A stretch of DNA of 64,000 bases from assembly GCA_017469945.1 (NCBI GenBank), contig JAFUFI010000006.1, positions 1 through 64,000 of the forward strand. The letters run 5' to 3'. A program made the translations under genes and the position numbers. This DNA comes from Lachnospiraceae bacterium (GTDB lineage: Bacteria > Bacillota > Clostridia > Lachnospirales > Lachnospiraceae). The notes below the pieces were generated by a model that had not been told where the DNA came from, did not search any database, and saw nothing but the letters and a program-made list of their open reading frames with translations. Below, one piece after another: positions 1-5,940 of this stretch (positions are counted from its first letter, which is position 1; each line of letters begins with the position of its first letter).

Positions 1-30
1 CATTCCTACGTAGATTGTGTTATAATTCAT
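1..30 (-). mobile_element. IS110-family transposase, first 10 codons only
   Basis: Ten in-frame codons read MNYNTIYVGM and run leftwards off the window. Openings of the NTIYVGMDVHK type are typical of IS110-family DEDD recombinases; the first catalytic Asp would lie just outside. A GGAGG Shine-Dalgarno sits at 38-42, seven bases before the ATG (28-30), which fixes the start. IS110 elements lack terminal inverted repeats, so the inner element boundary cannot be placed; it lies somewhere upstream of the start, possibly near 110-126 where a gene fragment ends abruptly. Only the N-terminal tip is visible, so completeness is unknown. Confidence 0.7.
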
Positions 31-125
31 TTCGTGACCTCCATTTGTATGCGGTAATTCCTGTTACCTTAGTGTTTGCAACTTTAGTATACAGGTAAAT
101 CCACGTTGCTACAAATCGGAGGTCA

Positions 126-305
126 TTACATATTGTCTAGATCATATGTATTACTGATATCCTCGATGTCCTTACATATACCGGCATACGAATTTGTCAG
201 ATATAGTTTTTCACCTATAAGATTGCTTACTATTTTATTTGAGGAATTTCCATTTCCCTTAAAGCCAACATATAATGTCAAGTCTAGTATATCCTTCTCT
301 TTCTT
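126..305 (-). pseudogene. Fragment of an unrecognised gene without a start codon
   Basis: Directly after the methyltransferase remnant's stop, the same frame stays open for about 59 codons to a TAA at 126-128. It reads like a real protein: it contains YVGFKGNGNSSNKIV, then EKLYLTNSYAGICKDIEDI. There is no ATG; a TTG at 279-281 is the only plausible start, and an AAGGA motif lies about 12 bases before it. I do not recognise the family. The reading ends abruptly towards the IS110 side, which suggests a 3' truncation. The rest of 1-305 holds only the transposase start and no other recognisable feature. Confidence 0.35.
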
Positions 306-725
306 TTACAAGTAATACCATGTCAGAAACACTTTATGTTTGATTGTAAAGTTCTCCGGGTACTTCTCTTGAAGCATCTTTCTGTGTTCGGCATCAAATA
401 ACTCAATTTGTTCATCATTCATTGAAGCCATCACCCCACGACTTGCCATCATCCGTCCATGCCAGGTTTCTCTTGTAAACGGGAGTTCTACTACCATTGT
501 ATCCATATGAGGATCTTCAAAATAATGTGTCTTCAGGTCCTGAATTGCAGATGATGCCCCTGTCCAATTTCCATTTATCTTCTTTACCAGCCCATTTGTT
601 CCCACTCCTATCTCGTGTAATTTCACAAAAACTTCTTCCGGATAAATGTCCCTGTACTTCGCATATGCTTTTGAAGTCTTTCCGAAATCAAAAGCCTTTC
701 CATCATCAACTGTTATTTTCTCCAT
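306..725 (-). pseudogene. Class I SAM-dependent methyltransferase with central deletion
   Basis: The 139-residue reading keeps both ends of a methyltransferase family whose members are normally about 250 residues. The N-terminus (KAFDFGKTSKAYAKYRDIYP) and C-terminus (PFTRETWHGRMMASRGVMAS, then a FTIKH tail) match the family. The Rossmann core is missing: the motif I glycine loop (LDLGTGTG type) that binds SAM is absent, and the sequence jumps after residue 44 (GVGTNG) to a late segment (NWTGASSA). About 110 residues seem lost in frame. Without motif I it should be inactive. It belongs to a run of three internally deleted genes in the first 4 kb. A short but functional variant is unlikely. Confidence 0.65.
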
Positions 726-781
726 AATCCATTACTCCACCCTACAAGTATTCTTCAAAAAAGCCTCCCGCAATGCCAACA

Positions 782-1282
782 TCATTTCGCTATTCGCATA
801 AAATAATGTTCATCATCTTCTCCTACCTGATATGCACCGTTGTTTTGCATAACCTTCTGTGAAGCAATATTATCCTTGTTTACGCGTAGATATATCTCGT
901 CTTCATGAATAATGCCTTTTGCTATTTGGATTGTAAGTTTCAGCCCTTCAGTACCATATCTCTTTCCCCGGTACTCTTTTGCTATACTATACCCGATATG
1001 TCCTGCACCATTTCTAAGTGCTTCTGTTAAATAATGACGGATTCTGAATTCACCAACTAAGCAATCTCCATCCCAGAGATAATAATATGTTTCCGGGACA
1101 AACCAGTCAGGCATGTTTACAGGATGTTCATGGGACATCAGCTCAGGAAATACCTTCTCTTTGTATTCCTGTAAGGAAACACCATTATAAGGATTAGTAA
1201 GGCCATTTTCGTCTATAGGCAAAGCACTCGTATATCGCCATTGCGCTTCTATGTCATTTACGTTCAACTTTCTAAGTTCCAT
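782..1282 (-). CDS. GNAT family N-acetyltransferase
   Basis: This 166-residue protein has the size and pattern of a single-domain GNAT enzyme, which transfers an acetyl group from acetyl-CoA to an amine. The acetyl-CoA pyrophosphate-binding motif A is visible as GYSIAKEYRGKRYGTEGL (R-x-x-x-x-G/A type loop), followed by the motif B-like stretch VNKDNIASQKVMQNNGA that is typical near the end of the fold. The substrate cannot be read from the sequence. It lies 56 bp upstream (in transcription order) of the methyltransferase remnant and 39 bp downstream of the AlbA_2 ATPase gene, all on the same strand, so the three may share a transcript. It appears intact. Confidence 0.85.
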   Translation of the reverse strand: MELRKLNVNDIEAQWRYTSALPIDENGLTNPYNGVSLQEYKEKVFPELMSHEHPVNMPDWFVPETYYYLWDGDCLVGEFRIRHYLTEALRNGAGHIGYSIAKEYRGKRYGTEGLKLTIQIAKGIIHEDEIYLRVNKDNIASQKVMQNNGAYQVGEDDEHYFMRIAK

Positions 1283-1321
1283 TATCTTTTCTATCTCGAT
1301 TTTTTCCTACACTTAGTTTAT

Positions 1322-2785
1322 TCATATCATCAATTTCACTTTATCCCTATTCGATGTATACAGATTAGCCGGTGAGTTTTCTATCTCTGATAAGTATCCG
1401 CTTTCCACGAGCCTTCCTATGACTTTACTTCTAAAGAATGTTGATGGTGTAACTCCCACATAAGTAGCAATATCTTTAACAGTACGTTTATCGTTGTAGC
1501 AGTATGAAAGGATTTTCAGATCATTCTTTCCTTCCAGCATTTCTTCCACGTAAACATTGGGTGCCTCGGCAGCTATATCTATCACGCCTTTTTCAAACGT
1601 CAGATCCGGTAGGGTTAATGTAAACGAATAGGAATCTGCTGTGATGAATGGCGCAAATTCATCACCGGCCTTTTTATAGTCTTCTTCTATAAAATCAAAT
1701 CCGGATCCTTTTTTCTCCATGTATTTACACATTTCAAGTATATTGCATATAACCTCATTCCTTCTGCGAGGAATGATAGATGCTATATTTTTTTCTTTAT
1801 ATAGATTTCTAACTCCAAGAAGTGCTCCCGGCGATGTTATCTCAAGGCGATCAGGAAAAATATTTATTTCTACCTGGGTTCCAAACATATAATAGTTCCT
1901 ATGACCGATAGCATTTACTACTCCCTCAGTCACAGCACGCAAAGGATATGATACATACGGCACCGTCTGTGTTTCTATCTTTTTGAAACCATTTGCAGAA
2001 TGTGCAGTTATAAAACTTATTGTTTTTTCCAGGACTGACAACAGATTTCCGGTGTACTCTTCTGAAGCTGTAACTATTGAACCGCCTTTCGTTAATCCGG
2101 GCCAGACAGTTGCTACGACTTTTGTTCTTAACCCGTCATAATCATCAGCAAACAACTCCATACCCTTGGAAACATGCTTATCGTCCATGATTGCTCCTTT
2201 GGATATCAATTCCTTAACGGATATTTTTGATTTTCTTTCTTCTGCAACCAGATGAAGCTTTTTATACTTTTTTTCATCATAGATTATATCCGTCTTGGCT
2301 GTATCAAAGGGCACATTATCGCTCAGCAGAATAAGGTCTTTTATCTGCTCCGGTGAAGCGATGTCTGTACGGCCAAAATTTCTTACATATATTCCCATCA
2401 GGCCATCTGCATGCAAAGTAACCGGCAGATTCTTACTCTTTTTTATATCAACTTCTATGATATACCGTGATTCCTCGCCCGTCTTTACATTGATTCCCTT
2501 TATGTCATACGGAATATCCGGCTGAATGCGATCCTTAACTTGTCTATGTATCATTAAAATGGTTTTATCTGCAGTCTTCTTATCCAATGCAACTATTTTA
2601 TGGGTGTTATCTTCAACACCGATCAATAGTTTGCCGCCATCGGTATTAGCAAAAGCAACTATGGTTTTAAGCCAGCCTATTTCTAGGTTTTTTCCATCAT
2701 CGCTTTTTCCTTCCTTTATTATTCCTTTATATTCTATTGTTTTATCCTCTAAACCATACTCCGGAAACAGTTCTTCAATGCGCAT
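1322..2785 (-). CDS. AlbA_2/Schlafen-type ATP-binding protein with C-terminal winged helix
   Basis: This belongs to the family often named RecG-like or Schlafen AlbA_2 ATPase. Residues about 10-130 form the AlbA_2 domain (IEYKG and TIVAFANTDGGKLLIGVED are its hallmarks). Residues about 270-360 carry an HATPase_c_4-like region (AVTEGVVNAIGHRNYY, then PDRLEITSPGALLG). The last 70 residues look like a winged helix (RTVKDIATYVGVTPSTFFR). Such proteins are annotated as regulators or stress and defence factors; the role here is unknown. An upstream ATG at 2798-2800 is possible, but a GGAGG lies between it and the ATG at 2783-2785, correctly spaced for the latter, so I use that. The octamer array upstream is a plausible autoregulatory target for the winged helix. 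Confidence 0.8.
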   Translation of the reverse strand: MRIEELFPEYGLEDKTIEYKGIIKEGKSDDGKNLEIGWLKTIVAFANTDGGKLLIGVEDNTHKIVALDKKTADKTILMIHRQVKDRIQPDIPYDIKGINVKTGEESRYIIEVDIKKSKNLPVTLHADGLMGIYVRNFGRTDIASPEQIKDLILLSDNVPFDTAKTDIIYDEKKYKKLHLVAEERKSKISVKELISKGAIMDDKHVSKGMELFADDYDGLRTKVVATVWPGLTKGGSIVTASEEYTGNLLSVLEKTISFITAHSANGFKKIETQTVPYVSYPLRAVTEGVVNAIGHRNYYMFGTQVEINIFPDRLEITSPGALLGVRNLYKEKNIASIIPRRRNEVICNILEMCKYMEKKGSGFDFIEEDYKKAGDEFAPFITADSYSFTLTLPDLTFEKGVIDIAAEAPNVYVEEMLEGKNDLKILSYCYNDKRTVKDIATYVGVTPSTFFRSKVIGRLVESGYLSEIENSPANLYTSNRDKVKLMI

Positions 2786-2830
2786 TTCCTCGTCCTCCAT
2801 AGCTGTCTATACGTGAATTATAATAAAAAA

Positions 2831-2859
2831 CAGTGAAGTTGTAAACAAAAACTTCACTG
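2831..2859. promoter_or_regulatory. 10-bp perfect inverted repeat next to the octamer array
   Basis: CAGTGAAGTT (2831-2840) and AACTTCACTG (2850-2859) are perfect inverses around a 9-base loop. The right arm contains the first octamer of the array and the left arm is the only inverted octamer copy. Read on the minus strand, the hairpin is followed by TTTTTTATTA (2821-2830), so it resembles a weak intrinsic terminator ahead of the AlbA_2 gene; its stem has only four G-C pairs. It could equally be an operator palindrome. The sequence does not decide between the two. Confidence 0.5.
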
Positions 2860-2933
2860 CACTTCACTTGATACTTCACTATACTTCACTCGTTACTTCA
2901 CCATACTTCATTGCGCACTTCACTAACTTCACT
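2851..2933. repeat. Phased array of eight ACTTCACT octamers
   Basis: Octamers begin at 2851, 2861, 2873, 2883, 2895, 2905, 2917 and 2926. Six are exact; those at 2895 and 2905 differ at one base each. Start-to-start distances are 10, 12, 10, 12, 10, 12 and 9 bases, so the unit is a 22-bp module holding two octamers, repeated about four times. Successive copies fall about one helical turn apart and therefore on one face of the DNA. The array lies 66 bp upstream of the AlbA_2 ATPase start. This is the arrangement of iterons or cooperative operators; the binding protein is unknown, with the ATPase's own winged helix one candidate. Confidence 0.85.
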
Positions 2934-3113
2934 TTTAAATTTCAGGGTGTAACCATGGGTGTTACATGGAAGAGCGAACGTGGTCAATCTCCTTATTTTA
3001 CTGGGTTTCAGGAATTCCTTGATTCTTCGACTCCCATCACCTCTCAGTAAAAGACAGAGTTTGCAAAAAAGACTACAAGCTGTTACAATAGGTCAGGAAA
3101 TCATTAAGCAAAG
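2934..3113. other. Intergenic sequence without recognisable gene
   Basis: Between the octamer array and the terminator-like hairpin I see no supported gene. Short open frames exist here on the plus strand, but they lack ribosome binding sites and family resemblance. A short inverted repeat (TGTAAC ... GTTACA, about 2948-2966) is the only structure noted. Confidence 0.5.
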
Positions 3114-3137
3114 GAGCTGTGGATCACAGCTCTTTTT
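3114..3137 (+). terminator. Intrinsic terminator or attenuator before the serine dehydratase remnant
   Basis: GAGCTGTG (3114-3121) pairs perfectly with CACAGCTC (3125-3132) around a GAT loop and is followed by TTTTT (3133-3137). It ends only seven bases before the GGAGGT ribosome binding site of the downstream remnant. It is therefore either an attenuator of that gene or the terminator of something now lost upstream. Confidence 0.7.
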
Positions 3138-3154
3138 GTGTTTTGGAGGTCACA

Positions 3155-3680
3155 ATGAACCTTTTTGATATAATCGGACCGGTAATGGTCGGTCCATCCA
3201 GCTCACATACCGCCGGAGCAGTTAAGATCGGATATGTCGCAAGGCGGAATCGGCGAAGTAATAGCGGCAAGTGCAAGCATATCCGGCGCCGAGGGCGGTT
3301 GTCAGGCCGAAATAGGCTCTGCCAGCGCTATGGCAGCCGGTGCATTGGCCTATCTTGAAGGCGGCAGCAACGAAGAGATTGTGCACGCAGTTGCTCTTAC
3401 ACTAAAAAATATGCTAGGACTGACTTGCGACCCTGTTGCCGGGCTGGTAGAGGTTCCTTGCATAAAGCGCAATGTTTCCGGCGCAGTAAATGCGGTAGTA
3501 TATTCACAGATGGCCCTTGCCGGGGTAAGAAGCGCTATCGAGCCGGATGAAGTAATCGATTCCATGAACCGGATCGGAAGATTATTACCTCCCTGCCTGA
3601 AGGAAACCAGTCAGGACGGGCTAGCCGCAACTAAGAGCGCTAAACGGATTGAAGAGCAAATGAGTTCTTCTTGGAAGTAA
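3155..3680 (+). pseudogene. L-serine dehydratase, beta start fused to alpha end by deletion and frameshift
   Basis: From the ATG at 3155 (GGAGGT at 3145-3150) the frame reads [20 protein letters not shown], the canonical start of the iron-sulfur L-serine dehydratase beta chain. After about 30 codons (near 3240) homology continues in another frame as [19 protein letters not shown] and [15 protein letters not shown], which is the second half of the alpha chain, to a near-natural end at 3680 (GLAATKSAKRIEEQ). The rest of beta and the first part of alpha are gone. Cluster-type cysteines remain in the alpha half (CQAEIG, LTCDPVAG, EVPC), but no functional enzyme can be made. Serine deamination by this locus is lost. 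Confidence 0.8.
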
Positions 3681-4091
3681 TGAAGATAGATCGATACCCT
3701 TTGCTTTTGCGATCTTCTCAAGTTCACTTATCAGGCCTTCCCTGATCGCTGCGACGTGCTCACTGTCGCTATATGCGCCAACTCCGACCCCCAGCATAGC
3801 CCGGGCCTGGTTATTGCCAACGTTAAGCCTGTATTTGCTCCAGATTTCAGGAAGTATTACATCTGTCTCGCGATAGTGTAGTCCCGTCCCTTCAAAAAGA
3901 TCCGCGCCATGAGCCTCAGCCGGAGTCTTGATTACCGGTTTGTAACTCTGATCGTTTATGTAAAACCCTTCCTTTTCAAATCTTTCTTTACGCTCTCTGC
4001 TTGCGATTACCGAAAGCTCTATATTTTCCTTCTTTGAAAGTCCCCAGAGCATGTAGCAGCCAACTGCTCCGGCTCCGATTATTGCTACTTT
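3621..4091 (-). pseudogene. Ketopantoate reductase (PanE/ApbA) remnant
   Basis: The minus-strand frame opens with KVAIIGAGAVGCYMLWGL, the NADPH-binding GxGxxG start of 2-dehydropantoate 2-reductase, but the codon before it is TAA (4092-4094), so the natural start is lost. The reading then jumps from the N-terminal domain (about residue 65, AEAHGADL) to the C-terminal dimer domain (EIWSKYRLNVGNNQARAMLG, then GLISELEKIAKAKGIDLSS), missing about 100 residues. Past about 3676 the frame merely runs antisense through the serine dehydratase tail. Start, middle and end are all damaged. The family normally acts in pantothenate synthesis. Confidence 0.7.
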
Positions 4092-4252
4092 TTAAATGTC
4101 ACTGTATATCAAAAAACCGCTTTTTTTGGCTCCCGTTTTATGTCCGGTGCCTTAAATAGTCGTATTCTCGCTTTATGTCGTGGTATAATATCCCTAATGC
4201 TTTATGATGAAAACATAAATCGCCGGCAGATTTTACAAAAGGAGTTTTATTT

Positions 4253-5437
4253 ATGAATCAAAAAAAGATAGGTTTATTCCTTAAGACACTCAGAAACGAA
4301 AAAGGAATAACCCAGGAGCAATTAGCCGAACATTTTCACGTAAGCAGCAGAACTGTTTCCCGCTGGGAGACCGGTACAAATATGCCCGATATTTCTCTTA
4401 TTACCGAAATAGCCGACTTCTATGACGTGGATGTTCGCGAGCTCATAGAAGGAGAACGCAAAAATATGAATGAAGAGATAAAAGATGTAGCAGTAAAAAT
4501 GGCGGATTACGCAGATGCCGAAAAGAGCAGGCTTTTTAAATGGGTCAGAGTTATCAGCTTGATCGGCGTAGGGCTTATGACCGCGGCAATCGGATTGCAG
4601 TGTTTTAACTACGAGCCAAACCTAATCAGGGCTCTGGCAATATTTCTTTCATTTGTTGCCCTTGTTGCTATGGCTATTACTACTTTATATGCAAACGGTG
4701 TTTTGTCCAAGCTTGTTAAAAAAAGAGGATTTGTGATCGCTACAAGGATTATCGTAATTATACTTATCGTTATCAGTTTACGCTTTGTTTTGATCGGTGC
4801 TCTTTTATTCGGACTTGGTGCAATGGAAATGGCAACGCCTTTCAAAAATATTTCCGGAGCGGAAAACTACGATAAAGAATATCTGCTTTCGGAGTACAAT
4901 TCTGACCTTGATTCGGGCTTTTTCATCTTCCCCGATAGCACAGACAATGCCTTGGATGTTGATTACGATTCCTCGCTTAAGACCGGGCTTTTTGACACCG
5001 ATGGTTATGTTTTTCTGACGGCAACTTATGACGAGGTCGAGTTTGAAAAAGAGGTTAAGCGTCTCTCCGAAATAACATGTACAACTTTTGATACTTACTA
5101 CGAAGACAGCGATTATCATACCGAAAAGATTATGTACGATACCGAAATGTACAACTATCCCGCGTATATTGCAACTGACGGATATGACAATGTATATGAA
5201 TACGCGCTCCTTGATGATGAAAACAACAGGATCGTGTATGCGCTCATAAGCTATCCCGAGTTTACCAATCTTTTAAAGTACCAGAAATATTTAAAGAAGG
5301 ACAAACTGGCATATGTAATTCCCGACGGCTCGGCCCTTGAGCGGTTCTCAATATACAGTTTTTCCTTTAGAGACGGAATCTGGAGCGAGTATACCCCGGA
5401 TGACGACGGACGCACACCCCTCGGAACCGAGAGGTAA
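4253..5437 (+). CDS. XRE-family regulator with three membrane segments and a C-terminal outer domain
   Basis: Residues 1-65 form an XRE helix-turn-helix (GLFLKTLRNEKGITQEQLAE, then VSSRTVSRWETG). Hydrophobic helices follow at about 98-118, 124-148 and 160-190. The remaining 200 residues are acidic, tyrosine-rich and probably extracytoplasmic; I do not recognise that part. The architecture suggests a membrane-tethered regulator in which the outer domain senses a signal. An AAAGGAG site lies 7 bases before the ATG. A TATAAT at 4184-4189 is a plausible -10, but no good -35 is seen. The gene stands alone and is followed at once by the 37-bp palindrome. Confidence 0.8.
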   Translation: MNQKKIGLFLKTLRNEKGITQEQLAEHFHVSSRTVSRWETGTNMPDISLITEIADFYDVDVRELIEGERKNMNEEIKDVAVKMADYADAEKSRLFKWVRVISLIGVGLMTAAIGLQCFNYEPNLIRALAIFLSFVALVAMAITTLYANGVLSKLVKKRGFVIATRIIVIILIVISLRFVLIGALLFGLGAMEMATPFKNISGAENYDKEYLLSEYNSDLDSGFFIFPDSTDNALDVDYDSSLKTGLFDTDGYVFLTATYDEVEFEKEVKRLSEITCTTFDTYYEDSDYHTEKIMYDTEMYNYPAYIATDGYDNVYEYALLDDENNRIVYALISYPEFTNLLKYQKYLKKDKLAYVIPDGSALERFSIYSFSFRDGIWSEYTPDDDGRTPLGTER

Positions 5438-5439
5438 AA

Positions 5440-5530
5440 ATGACACAGGGGGACGGGGTTGGGGGTTCATTTTCAGTATAGTTTTAATATTGTCTGAAAA
5501 TGAACCCCCAACCCCGTCCCCCTGTGTCAT
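5440..5530. repeat. 37-bp perfect inverted repeat (REP-like palindrome)
   Basis: The arm at 5440-5476 (ATGACACAGGGGGACGGGGT ...) is the exact reverse complement of the arm at 5494-5530, around a 17-base AT-rich loop. Arms this long and perfect with TGACACAGGGG ends resemble REP-type palindromes mobilised by REP-associated tyrosine transposases in Firmicutes; that link is inference. The element sits between two convergent genes and supplies the TGA stop (5527-5529) of the 137-residue protein. It could also act as a bidirectional terminator, although no T-run follows. Confidence 0.9.
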
Positions 5531-5940
5531 CCAAGGCGTCCCTTGATCTCTTCCGCTTCAGCCTTGAGCAAATGTCCCTTGCCGTCAAAGATCTTAAAGG
5601 GCTTTTCGGAGATGCCTTCTATCGTAACCCCATCCATTATACATCTTAAATAGACTTGCGCGATATGATTTACGCAAATTCTGCAATCGTAAAGGTCTTT
5701 TAGTTCTTCGGCAGAAGAGATATCGGGTAGATCCTGTATCCCAAGTTCCTTTTTCATGTATTCGTGAAGGATCCTCGCGGCGCTTCTTCTCTCAATCGGC
5801 TCTCCCCAATTAAGTTCATCCGCGGCCTCAATAAATCCTTTATCTCTTGCGTTTTTCATATCCAGTCCCGTCAGCAAATCCGCAAATTCACCAACGGTTA
5901 TAAACTCATTTGCTTCCGTCATAGCTTTTGCTTTTCGCAC
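5527..5940 (-). CDS. Hypothetical 137-residue protein coupled to alpha-galactosidase
   Basis: I do not recognise this protein. It has no signal peptide or membrane segment. Its helical pattern (FITVGEFADLLTGL; ERRSAARILHEYMKKELGI; CRICVNHIAQVYLRCIMDG) loosely resembles degenerate SLH-type repeats, which is only a hint. It starts with GTG (5938-5940), overlapping the TAG stop of the alpha-galactosidase by one base with GAGG just upstream, so translation is probably coupled. The stop codon is donated by the palindrome at 5440-5530, so the native C-terminus may have been altered by that insertion. The context suggests a minor accessory role in galactoside use or simple co-transcription. Confidence 0.7.
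   Translation of the reverse strand: MRKAKAMTEANEFITVGEFADLLTGLDMKNARDKGFIEAADELNWGEPIERRSAARILHEYMKKELGIQDLPDISSAEELKDLYDCRICVNHIAQVYLRCIMDGVTIEGISEKPFKIFDGKGHLLKAEAEEIKGRLG

Noticed and set aside
106..315. 69-residue plus-strand frame
   Set aside because: It lies antisense to a protein-like minus-strand frame, with no ribosome site and poor composition.
2851..2933. CRISPR array
   Set aside because: Units are 8 bases with 1-4 base spacers and no cas genes are nearby; this is an operator-like or iteron-like array.
2868..3168. Two overlapping short plus-strand reading frames
   Set aside because: They run through the octamer repeats and intergenic sequence, have no ribosome site and resemble no family.
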